A stretch of 64,000 nt of DNA from Streptomyces ardesiacus (GTDB lineage Bacteria > Actinomycetota > Actinomycetes > Streptomycetales > Streptomycetaceae), in contig NZ_BEWC01000006.1 of assembly GCF_003112575.1 (NCBI RefSeq), forward strand, positions 310,001-374,000. Reading direction: 5' to 3'. A model generated the notes under the pieces. That model worked only from the letters and a program-made list of their open reading frames with translations. It was not told where the DNA came from and ran no database searches. How positions within the stretch are numbered: the stretch's first letter is position 1; each line of letters opens with the position of its first letter. Shown one piece after another: positions 22,508 through 29,858 of the stretch. Both the position numbers and the translations under genes were made by a program.

Positions 22508-23149
22508 ATGGCCCGACCGCGCAAGCCCCTGCTCAGCACCGACCGGATCGTCGAGACGGCCCGCGCGCTGGTGGACGCGGAGGGCCTCGCGGCCGTCTCC
22601 ACGCGCCGGCTCGCCGCGGAACTGGGGGTCAGCGGGCCCTCGCTCTACAACCACTTCCGCACCAAGGACGAGATCCTGGAGGCCGTCGCCGACTCGGTGA
22701 GCGCGCAGGTCGACCTGTCGATGTTCGAGGACGGGCGGGAGTGGCGGACCGCGCTGCACGACTGGGCCGTCTCGTACCGGGCGGCCCTGCGCGACCACCC
22801 CAACATCGTCCCGGTCCTCGCGCACGGCCCCGGCCGCCGCCCGGCCGCGCTGCACCTCGCGGACGCCGTCTACGGCGCGATGGTCCGCGCGGGCTGGCCT
22901 CCGGCCCAGGCGACGTCCATCGGCGCGCTGATGCGGTACTTCATCATGGGCTCGGCGCTCGGTTCCTTCGCCGGCGGCTTCGTGGACGACGCCGGTGCCT
23001 ACGATCCCGCCGACTACCCGCACCTCCAGCAGGCCCATCTCCTGGCCGAGCAGCAGGAGAAGATCGACGAGCGGGCCTTCGAGACCGGTCTGACGGCGCT
23101 GCTGGACGGGCTGGCGCAGCAGTACGCGCAGGTCGCCCAGGGCACCTGA
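22508..23149 (+). CDS. TetR-family regulator divergent from acyl-CoA dehydrogenase
   Basis: The protein has 213 residues from ATG 22508 (an ATG at 22499 would add three). The helix-turn-helix region is ARPRKPLLSTDRIVETARALVDAEG plus RRLAAELGVSGPSLYNHFRTKDEIL (about 10-60), and the C-terminal domain resembles TetR_C. A 19-bp dyad sits 25-43 bases upstream of its start, within the divergent promoter. It is expected to repress the acyl-CoA dehydrogenase gene and itself. The message may be almost leaderless; no ribosome binding site is seen. Confidence 0.88.
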   Translation: MARPRKPLLSTDRIVETARALVDAEGLAAVSTRRLAAELGVSGPSLYNHFRTKDEILEAVADSVSAQVDLSMFEDGREWRTALHDWAVSYRAALRDHPNIVPVLAHGPGRRPAALHLADAVYGAMVRAGWPPAQATSIGALMRYFIMGSALGSFAGGFVDDAGAYDPADYPHLQQAHLLAEQQEKIDERAFETGLTALLDGLAQQYAQVAQGT

Positions 23150-23189
23150 GGATGCTTCGGTGCCCGCCGAAGTGTCCGTGGCGCATCCT
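23149..23189. promoter_or_regulatory. Nested inverted repeats before the arsR-type gene
   Basis: The outer arms AGGATGC (23149-23155) and GCATCCT (23183-23189) enclose CTTCGG-TGCCCG-CCGAAG (23155-23172). The inner dyad is typical of an ArsR-type operator. The repeat begins on the last base of the tetR stop codon and ends 6 bases before the arsR ATG, so a bound protein would block initiation; it could also fold as a terminator for tetR. Confidence 0.55.
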
Positions 23190-23195
23190 GGACGC

Positions 23196-23909
23196 ATGAC
23201 CGAGAGGGACGCCGAGGCATCCGGCCTCGCCCGGCTGGCCGGGCTGATCGCCGACGAGACGCGCGCCGCCTGTCTGCTGGCCCTGCTGGACGGCCGGGCG
23301 TGGACGGCCGGTGAGCTGGCCCGGCACGCCGGGGTCGCCGCGTCGACGCTCAGCGAGCACCTGGGCAAGCTCGTCGCGGGCGGGCTGCTGGCCGAGGAAC
23401 GGCAGGGGCGGCACCGGTACGTGCGGCTGGCCGACGACCGGGTCGCGCAGCTCGTGGAGGACCTGGCCGCCCAGGTCGCGCCCGAGGCCGCCGCCCGGCG
23501 TCCGCGTACCCTGCGGGCGTCGAGCGCCGGGTCCGCGATGGCCCGGGGGCGCACCTGCTACGACCATCTCGCCGGGCGGCTCGGCATCGCGGTGACCGAC
23601 GCGCTCACCGGGCGCGGGCTGCTGCGCCAGGACACCGGCTTCGCGCTCACGGACGCGGGGCTCGGCTGGTTCGAGGCCGCCGGGATCCCGCTGCGGCCCA
23701 CCGGTCGCCGGCCGCTGGCCCGGGCCTGCCTCGACTGGACGGAGCGCCGCCCGCACCTCGCGGGCGTGGCGGGCGCGGCCCTGTGCCGGCACGCCCTGGA
23801 CACGGGCTGGTGCGTGCGCATCGGCTCGGAGCGGGCGGTGAAGGTGACGCCGGCGGGTGAGCGGGCGCTGTCCGAACTGCTGGGCATCCGAGCGGCGGCG
23901 CTGCGCTGA
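23196..23909 (+). CDS. ArsR-family winged-helix regulator with extra C-terminal domain
   Basis: The protein has 237 residues, about twice a minimal ArsR. The winged helix (about 5-95) reads RLAGLIADETRAACLLALLDGRAWTAGELARHAGVAASTLSEHLGKLVAGGLLAEERQGRHRYVRLAD. The C-terminal half has CYDHLAGRLGIAVTDALTGRGLL and ARACLDWTERRPHLAGVAGAALCRHAL, seen in a streptomycete ArsR subgroup with several Cys and His residues (possible metal or redox sensing). It probably represses itself through the nested repeat upstream. The EamA exporter gene 101 bases downstream is the likely target. Confidence 0.85.
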   Translation: MTERDAEASGLARLAGLIADETRAACLLALLDGRAWTAGELARHAGVAASTLSEHLGKLVAGGLLAEERQGRHRYVRLADDRVAQLVEDLAAQVAPEAAARRPRTLRASSAGSAMARGRTCYDHLAGRLGIAVTDALTGRGLLRQDTGFALTDAGLGWFEAAGIPLRPTGRRPLARACLDWTERRPHLAGVAGAALCRHALDTGWCVRIGSERAVKVTPAGERALSELLGIRAAALR

Positions 23910-23923
23910 GCGCCGCTCCCGCG

Positions 23924-23953
23924 CCGGCACCGGCACCGGCACCGGCACCGGCA
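23924..23953. repeat. CCGGCA hexanucleotide repeat, five units
   Basis: Five perfect CCGGCA units lie between the arsR-type gene and the EamA gene, about 55 bases before the latter. The same hexamer recurs inside CitMHS (31860-31905) and, in complement form, in the LPMO linker. Slippage-prone; no function is assigned. Confidence 0.75.
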
Positions 23954-24010
23954 CATGGTCCGAAACCCGCCGGCACACATCCGTCGTCGCCCTCGACCCT
24001 CAGGAGCATG

Positions 24011-24982
24011 ATGAGTACCTCGCGCCCCTCCCCTCCCGCCCCCTGGCACCGTCGTCCCGGAGTGCTCGCGGCCGGCGCGGCCACCGTCACCGTCGTGCTG
24101 TGGGCGTCCGCCTTCGTGTCGATCCGCAGCGCGGGCGAGGTGTACTCGCCGGGCGCGCTGGCGCTCGGCCGGCTGCTGTCGGGCACCCTGGCGCTCGGGG
24201 CGATCTGGCTGCTGCGCCGGGAGGGGCTGCCGCCGCGCCCGGCCTGGCGGGGGATCGCGATATCGGGGCTGCTGTGGTTCGGGTTCTACATGGTCGTCCT
24301 GAACTGGGGCGAACAGCAGGTCGACGCCGGTTCGGCCGCCCTCGTGGTGAACGTCGGCCCGATCCTCATCGCGCTGCTCGGCGCACGGCTGCTGGGCGAC
24401 GCCCTGCCGCCGCGGCTGCTGACGGGGATGGCGGTGTCGTTCGCCGGGGCGGTGACCGTGGGCCTGTCCATGTCGGGCGAGGGCGGGTCCTCACTGTTCG
24501 GGGTGGTGCTGTGCCTGCTGGCCGCGGTGGCGTACGCGGGCGGTGTGGTGGCGCAGAAGCCCGCGCTGGCGCACGCGAGCGCCCTTCAGGTGACGACGTT
24601 CGGCTGCCTGGTGGGAGCGGTGCTGTGCCTCCCGTTCGCCGGGCGGCTCGTGCACGAGGCGGCCGGCGCGCCGGTCTCCGCCACGCTCAACATGGTCTAC
24701 CTGGGCGTGTTCCCGACCGCGCTCGCGTTCACGACGTGGGCGTACGCCCTGGCCCGTACGACCGCCGGACGCATGGGCGCGACCACGTACGCCGTGCCCG
24801 CGCTGGTCGTGCTGATGTCGTGGCTGGCGCTGGGCGAGGTGCCGGGGCTGCTCACCCTGGCGGGCGGCGCGCTCTGTCTGGCGGGCGTGGCGGTGTCCCG
24901 CTCGCGCCGGCGCACCGCCACGGCCCCGGGACGCACGGAACCCGCCGCCGGACCCCTGCCGGAGGACGCCGGCCGGGTCTAG
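24011..24982 (+). CDS. EamA/DMT-family transporter
   Basis: The protein has 323 residues, with ten membrane helices arranged as two EamA repeats. Family features include VTVVLWASAFVSIRSAGEVYSPGALALGR at the first helix, VVLNWGEQQVDAGSAALVVNVGPILIALLGA, and FPTALAFTTWAYALARTTAGRMGATTYAVPALVV in the second repeat. Such proteins export or import metabolites, amino acids or drugs. AGGAG sits 6 bases before the second of two consecutive ATGs (24011), which I take as the start; 24008 is the alternative. It probably belongs to the arsR-type regulator just upstream. Confidence 0.88.
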   Translation: MSTSRPSPPAPWHRRPGVLAAGAATVTVVLWASAFVSIRSAGEVYSPGALALGRLLSGTLALGAIWLLRREGLPPRPAWRGIAISGLLWFGFYMVVLNWGEQQVDAGSAALVVNVGPILIALLGARLLGDALPPRLLTGMAVSFAGAVTVGLSMSGEGGSSLFGVVLCLLAAVAYAGGVVAQKPALAHASALQVTTFGCLVGAVLCLPFAGRLVHEAAGAPVSATLNMVYLGVFPTALAFTTWAYALARTTAGRMGATTYAVPALVVLMSWLALGEVPGLLTLAGGALCLAGVAVSRSRRRTATAPGRTEPAAGPLPEDAGRV

Positions 24983-25182
24983 GGAGTGCCGACCGGATCA
25001 GAGCGGCTCCCGGGCGACGGTGCGCTGCGGCCGACCCGGACGGGACCTGGTGCGTGCAGCCGCGGGGCGGTGGAGGGCGACAACGTGAGGGGTCACCCGC
25101 CGGGGCGAAGCCGAGCGGGGGTGGGACTTGGCGTCCGGCGGGCACGCCGCAGACCTCCTGCCTGCCGGGGCCACGAGCCCGC

Positions 25183-25248
25183 GGCACGAGCCGGACGACA
25201 CCCCGGCACGGGCCGGACGCCTCAACGGCACGAGCCGGACGACATCCC
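25183..25248. repeat. Three 22-bp degenerate tandem repeats
   Basis: GGCACGAGCCGGACGACA starts at 25183 and at 25227, with a diverged unit (GGCACGGGCCGGACGC) at 25205 between them. The period is exactly 22 bp. The array lies in the 292-bp gap between the convergent EamA and alcohol dehydrogenase genes. That gap holds no gene I can support. Confidence 0.7.
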
Positions 25249-25274
25249 CGGCCCCGCGCCGCCGGAGCGGGCGG

Positions 25275-26372
25275 CTAGAACACCACCAGCGCCCTTCCGC
25301 CCTTGCCTGCCAGCATGTTCTCGAAGGCCGCCGGGATGCCGTCCAGGGCGATGCGTTCGGTGACCAGTGCGCCGAGGTCGAGGCGCCCGGCGCGGACGTG
25401 TCCGGCGAGGGCCGGGAGGTCGCGGGCGGGGTCGGCGTTGCCGAAGACGCAGCCGGACAGGGTGCGGCCCCAGTGGAAGATCTCCAGGGCGTTGAAGGTG
25501 ACCTGCTGGTCCTTGCCGCCGATGCCGACGACCGTGGTGCGGCCGCCGCGCCGGGTGGATTCCCAGGCCGTGCGGATGGTGGCCGCGCGGCCGACGCACT
25601 CGACGGCGACGTCGACGCCCTGCTTGCCGGTGAGGGCGCGGATCTCGCGGGCGGTGGTGTCGGAGGCGAGGAGGTAGTCGGTGGCGCCCGCGGCGCGGGC
25701 CAGTTGCTCCTTCTCGGGGGACACGTCGACCGCGACGATCTTCGACGCGCCCGCGATCCGGGCCGCCTGGAGGGTGGCGAGGCCCACTCCCCCGGCGCCG
25801 AAGACCGCGACCGTCTCGCCCTGGCGGACCTTCGCCGAGTGGTGGACGGCGCCGTAGCCGGTGAGGACGGCGCAGCCGAGGAGCGCGGCCTCGGTGAGGG
25901 GGATGCCCTCGGGGGCGGGCAGGAGGCACGAGGCGGACACGACCGTCTCCTCGGCGAACGCGGCGACGTTCAGGCCGGGGTGGAGGTCGGTGCCGTCGTC
26001 GGCGCGGCGGGCGTGCACGTCGGCGGCGCCGGCCAGGGCGTTCGCGCACAGCCAGACCTCGCCGAGCGAGCAGGCGTGGCAGGCTCCGCAGGACGGGGCC
26101 CAGTTGAGGACGACCTCGTCTCCGGGAGCGACGTGGGTGACGCCCTCGCCGACGGCGACGACGGTGCCGGCGCCCTCGTGGCCGAGGACGGCGGGCAGCG
26201 GCACGCGCATGGTGCCGTTGGACAGGGACAGGTCGGAGTGGCAGACCCCGGCGGCGGCGAGCCGCACCCGGACCCGGCCGGGGCCGGGCTCGGGCAGCTC
26301 GATGCCGGTGACCTCCAGCGGGGCCCCGACGGCCGGTACGACGGCGGCGCGGACTGCGGTACGGACGCTCAT
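25275..26372 (-). CDS. Zinc-dependent alcohol dehydrogenase (class III-like MDR)
   Basis: NAD-dependent MDR enzyme of 365 residues. Catalytic zinc ligands are in GVCHSDL (Cys/His region near 43-46) and GHEGAG (near 64). The structural zinc site is CGACHACSLGEVWLC (C-x2-C-x2-C-x7-C, near 94-108). The Rossmann motif is GAGGVGLATLQAARIAG near 195. It oxidises primary alcohols or hydroxymethyl adducts to aldehydes. It is 34 bases downstream of an aldehyde dehydrogenase gene on the same strand, so the pair likely takes an alcohol to the acid. A dyad resembling the ACAD/tetR operator precedes this operon. Confidence 0.92.
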   Translation of the reverse strand: MSVRTAVRAAVVPAVGAPLEVTGIELPEPGPGRVRVRLAAAGVCHSDLSLSNGTMRVPLPAVLGHEGAGTVVAVGEGVTHVAPGDEVVLNWAPSCGACHACSLGEVWLCANALAGAADVHARRADDGTDLHPGLNVAAFAEETVVSASCLLPAPEGIPLTEAALLGCAVLTGYGAVHHSAKVRQGETVAVFGAGGVGLATLQAARIAGASKIVAVDVSPEKEQLARAAGATDYLLASDTTAREIRALTGKQGVDVAVECVGRAATIRTAWESTRRGGRTTVVGIGGKDQQVTFNALEIFHWGRTLSGCVFGNADPARDLPALAGHVRAGRLDLGALVTERIALDGIPAAFENMLAGKGGRALVVF

Positions 26373-26406
26373 GACGTGGACGGCTCCCCTACGGGCCAGA
26401 AGCGGG

Positions 26407-27795
26407 CTAGAACTGGAGGGACTTGGTCTGGAGGTACTCGGCGAGGCCGTGGGTGCCCAGCTCGCGGCCCACGCCCGACTGCTTGTAGCCGCCGAAGGGC
26501 GCCAGCGGGTTGAACCGGCCGCCGTTGACGTCGACCTGCCCGGTGTCCATGCGGCGGGCGAAGGCGACCGCCTCGGCCTCGTCCCCGGCCCAGACGGCGC
26601 CGGCGAGGCCGTAGACCGTGCCGTTGGCGATGCGCAGGGCGTCTTCCTCGTCCTCGTAGCGCAGGACGGACAGGACCGGCCCGAAGATCTCCTCCTGGGC
26701 GATCGTCATCTCCTCGGTCACGTCGGCGAAGACCGTGGGGCTGACGAAGTACCCCTGTTCGCGCGGGGCTTCGGGCCCGCCCGCGACCAGGCGCGCGCCC
26801 TCGGCGACGCCCTTGTCGATGTAACCGCGCACCCGGTCCCGCTGCTTGGCGTTGACGACGGGTCCGATCCGGTCGCCGTACTTTGCGGCGGCCTCGGCGG
26901 CGAGGGACACGGCCTCGTCGTACTGGTCGCGGTGGACGAGCATGCGGGTCCAGGCGCTGCACGTCTGGCCGGAGTTGGACATGACGTTGGCGACGCCGAC
27001 GTTGACGGCCTTGGCGAGGTCGGCGCTCGGGAGGATGACGTTGGCGGACTTGCCGCCGAGTTCGAGGGCGACCCGCTTGACGGCGGCGCCCGCGGCGGCG
27101 CCGATGCGGCGGCCGACGGCGGTGGAGCCGGTGAAGGAGACCATGTCGACGCCGGGGTGTTCGGCCAGGGCCTGGCCCGCGACCGGGCCGAGGCCGGTGA
27201 CCAGGTTGAAGACACCGGCCGGGACGCCCGCCTCGTGCACCGCCTCGGCGAAGAGCTGGGCGGTGAGCGGGGTGTCCTCGGCGGGCTTGAGCACGATTGT
27301 GCAGCCCGCGGCGAGCGCCGGGGCGACCTTGGCGACGATCTGGTGGAGCGGGTAGTTCCAGGGGGTGATGGCGCCGACCACGCCGACCGGTTCGTGGTGG
27401 ACGACGGACGTGCCGACCTTCTCCTCGAAGGCGTGCGTCGCCGCCAGCTCGGCGTAGGAACCGGCGACCGCGATGGGGACGGCGGCGTGCACGGCCTGCG
27501 AGAACTTCAGCGGGGAGCCCAGTTCGGCGGTGACCGTCCCGGCGATCTCGTCCTTGCGGGCCACCAGCACGTCCCGCAGGGCGCCCAGGCGGGCGGCGCG
27601 TTCGGCGGGCGGGGTGGCGGCCCAGCCGGGCAGGGCGGCGCGGGCGGCCCGTACGGCGGCGTCGACGTCCAGGGCGCTGCCCGCGGGGACGCGGCCGATC
27701 ACCTGCTCGTCGGCCGGGTTCACGACGTCGATCGTGTCCGGGCCGTGGGCGGGGCGCCAGGCTCCGTCGATGTACATGCCGTCGTGTGCCTTCAT
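26407..27795 (-). CDS. NAD(P)-dependent aldehyde dehydrogenase
   Basis: The protein has 462 residues, standard ALDH fold. Seen: GVVGAITPWNYPLHQIVAKVAPALAAGC (about 117-144), the FTGSTAVGRRIG cofactor motif (near 210), the general-base Glu in LELGGKSANVI (near 238) and the nucleophile Cys in NSGQTCSAWTRM (near 272). EIFGPVLSV is also present. It converts aldehydes to carboxylic acids. The ribosome binding site is GGAAGGA before ATG 27795. It is the first gene of an operon with the alcohol dehydrogenase, and has a 19-bp dyad 36-54 bases upstream that matches the operator near the 22.5-kb tetR. Confidence 0.93.
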   Translation of the reverse strand: MKAHDGMYIDGAWRPAHGPDTIDVVNPADEQVIGRVPAGSALDVDAAVRAARAALPGWAATPPAERAARLGALRDVLVARKDEIAGTVTAELGSPLKFSQAVHAAVPIAVAGSYAELAATHAFEEKVGTSVVHHEPVGVVGAITPWNYPLHQIVAKVAPALAAGCTIVLKPAEDTPLTAQLFAEAVHEAGVPAGVFNLVTGLGPVAGQALAEHPGVDMVSFTGSTAVGRRIGAAAGAAVKRVALELGGKSANVILPSADLAKAVNVGVANVMSNSGQTCSAWTRMLVHRDQYDEAVSLAAEAAAKYGDRIGPVVNAKQRDRVRGYIDKGVAEGARLVAGGPEAPREQGYFVSPTVFADVTEEMTIAQEEIFGPVLSVLRYEDEEDALRIANGTVYGLAGAVWAGDEAEAVAFARRMDTGQVDVNGGRFNPLAPFGGYKQSGVGRELGTHGLAEYLQTKSLQF

Positions 27796-27830
27796 CGCGT
27801 TCCTTCCGGGCGGGCCTCGTCGTCAGCCCC

Positions 27831-27849
27831 AAACTAGCGCCGATAGTTT
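27831..27849. promoter_or_regulatory. 19-bp dyad upstream of the aldehyde dehydrogenase gene
   Basis: AAACTA-GCGCCGA-TAGTTT, perfect 6-bp arms. Aligned with the complement of 22465-22483 it matches at 14 of 19 positions, including AAACTAGC. A shared TetR is possible. Confidence 0.5.
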
Positions 27850-27916
27850 TACGGCACCAGGGGCTCCCCCGATGGTGGCGCGGCTCACGCTCCCGGTGTG
27901 CGGGACCGGCGCGGGA

Positions 27917-29254
27917 TCACTCCTCCAGGTCGGGCAGGCGGGCCGGAGCGGGGCAGATGCGGTCGCCGTGCTGGTCGAAGACGAACAGGTGGGCGAGGTC
28001 GACGAGGAGGGGGACCTGCATGCCGTGGCGGAGGTCGATGTCGGGGGTGGTCCGCACGATCAGGTCCCCGGGCAGGCGGCCGTCGGGGGCGGCGACCGGG
28101 GGCCCGGGCTCCGGGGGTTCGTCCATGACGACCACCGGTCCGGCGCGCAGGGCACCCGCCCTGTGCCTCAGCCGGTCCAGGACCGTGCCGTCGCGGCGCC
28201 GGCGCCCGACCGGGCGGGTGGCCGGGCGCGGGGCCTCCAGGTCGGGCACGAGGGCCGGCCGGGAACCGGTGTTGAAGTGCACGAGGACCTCGTGGCCCTG
28301 GAACTCGACGTGCTCCACGAGCCCGGTGAGCAGTACCTCGCCGGGGCGGGCGGACGAGGGCTTCGCGATCCGTACGGCCTCCGAGCGCAGGCCCACGATC
28401 ACCTCGCGGCCCTGCTGGACGCGGAGCAACTGGTGGTCCAGGCAGAGCGGTTCGGGCAGGCGCAGGTACTGCTTGCCGAGGCTGATGGTCATCGCGCCGT
28501 CCAGCGGGGCGCGCACGAGCCCGCGCAGCAGGTTGATGCGCGGGGTGCCGATGAAGGCGGCGACGAAGACGTTGCGGGGCAGGGCGTAGACGGCGCGCGG
28601 GGTGTCCACCTGCTGGAGGACCCCGCCGCGCAGGACGGCGACGCGGTCGCCCAGCGACATGGCCTCGGACTGGTCGTGGGTGACGTAGACCGTGGTGACG
28701 CCCAGCTCCCTGGTGAGGCGGGTGATCTCGGCGCGCAGGTGGTTGCGGAGCTTGGCGTCGAGGTTGGACAGGGGCTCGTCCATCAGGAAGGCGGTGGGAC
28801 GGCGGGAGATGGCCCGCCCCATGGCGACCCGCTGGCGTTCGCCGCCGGAGAGCTGGGCGGGGAGGCGGTCGAGCAGGTCCTCGATGCCCAGCATCCGGGC
28901 GGTGGCGTCCACGCGCGCGGTGTGGTCCGCCTGCGGGTCCTCGACGCGCAGCGGGAAGCCGATGTTCCCGCGGGTGGTCATGTTGGGGTACAGGGCGAAG
29001 TTCTGGAAGACCATCGCCATGCGCCGTTCGGCGGGGAGCAGGTCGTTGGCGTGGGCGCCGTCCAGCAGCAGCTCCCCGTCGGTGATCTCCTCCAGCCCGG
29101 CGATCATGCGCAGCACGGTCGACTTGCCGCAGCCGGAGGGCCCGAGCAGGACGAGGAACTCGCCCGGCGCGATGTCCAGCGACAGCCGGTCCACCACGCG
29201 GACGCCCCGCGCGTAGGTCTTGCTCACGTCGTGCAGGGAGATGGCGCGTGTCAT
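27917..29254 (-). CDS. Orphan sugar-type ABC transporter ATPase (MalK/MsiK-like)
   Basis: The protein has 445 residues. Walker A GPSGCGKST (38-46), Q-loop FQNFALYP (near 83), signature LSGGERQRVAMGRA (near 133), Walker B FLMDEPLSNLD (near 155) and the switch His in VTHDQSEAMSLGD (near 190) are all intact. The C-terminal MalK/TOBE regulatory domain is longer than usual (about 240-445) and has an Arg/Pro-rich insert near 345-395. No permease or binding-protein gene is nearby, so it may serve several sugar importers, as MsiK does in streptomycetes. It has no clear ribosome binding site. Confidence 0.88.
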   Translation of the reverse strand: MTRAISLHDVSKTYARGVRVVDRLSLDIAPGEFLVLLGPSGCGKSTVLRMIAGLEEITDGELLLDGAHANDLLPAERRMAMVFQNFALYPNMTTRGNIGFPLRVEDPQADHTARVDATARMLGIEDLLDRLPAQLSGGERQRVAMGRAISRRPTAFLMDEPLSNLDAKLRNHLRAEITRLTRELGVTTVYVTHDQSEAMSLGDRVAVLRGGVLQQVDTPRAVYALPRNVFVAAFIGTPRINLLRGLVRAPLDGAMTISLGKQYLRLPEPLCLDHQLLRVQQGREVIVGLRSEAVRIAKPSSARPGEVLLTGLVEHVEFQGHEVLVHFNTGSRPALVPDLEAPRPATRPVGRRRRDGTVLDRLRHRAGALRAGPVVVMDEPPEPGPPVAAPDGRLPGDLIVRTTPDIDLRHGMQVPLLVDLAHLFVFDQHGDRICPAPARLPDLEE

Positions 29255-29657
29255 GGAGGTGCCCCCGGGGACTCACTGAGCGCTGGTGCTCCGCGGTCGG
29301 ACGCCCTCGTGCGGGTCGTACGGGGCGTGTGAGTCACGGAAGTTAACGGACCGTGCCCGGGCGGGGGAAGACACCGGACCGCATCTCGGTGCGGGTGTCC
29401 ACCTGGTGAGAAAGCGGACGGCCGGATTCAGGGCGCGGGACGTCTCACGAGGCGATCACGCCGGAGCGTACGCCGGGGCGGACGGACCGCCGGGGCAGAC
29501 GGCCGCCGAGACATACCGGGCAGACAGGCCACCGGGACGCCAAGGCAGACAGGCCGCCGGACAGAGCAGGCGGACGAGACGCCGGGGCAGACAGGCCGGA
29601 CAGGTAGCCGGGGCAGACGGGTCGGACGGGTCGGACGGGTCGGACGGGTCGGACGGG
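29255..29657. other. Gene-free 400 bp with repeats
   Basis: Upstream part (about 29255-29430) probably holds the promoter of the ABC ATPase gene. The rest is low-complexity, with recurring GGCAGACAGGCC-like words. It ends with a four-unit 9-bp perfect tandem GTCGGACGG (29621-29656) that abuts the stop codon of the small membrane protein gene. No supported gene on either strand. Confidence 0.6.
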
Positions 29658-29858
29658 TCAGCCGTCCGTATCGTCGGCCGTGCCGGTGCGGTTGCCGCGG
29701 GAGCGGCCCGACGCGCGCACCAGTTCGCCGGCCGCGAGGGTCGCCGCGGCCACCGCGCGCGTCCAGGGCGGGCCGCCGCGGGCCGCCCACACGACGCAGC
29801 CGCAGCCGCCCACGGCGAGGAGCAGCACCGCGGCCAGAAGGAGCAGGACCATGCTCAT
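29658..29858 (-). CDS. 66-residue membrane protein coupled to the MFS gene
   Basis: It starts with ATG 29858, overlapping the MFS stop codon in the arrangement ATGA, so translation is almost surely coupled. One membrane helix, MVLLLLAAVLLLAVGGCGCVVW (about 3-24), is followed by a basic, polar tail (RASGRSRGNRTG) that should face the cytoplasm. I know no family. It may be a small accessory or assembly subunit of the MFS exporter. The stop codon adjoins a 9-bp tandem repeat, and the reading frame stops just before it. Confidence 0.6.
   Translation of the reverse strand: MSMVLLLLAAVLLLAVGGCGCVVWAARGGPPWTRAVAAATLAAGELVRASGRSRGNRTGTADDTDG

Noticed and set aside
25183..25248. Possible CRISPR array
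   Set aside because: Units are contiguous with no unique spacers and no cas gene is near.
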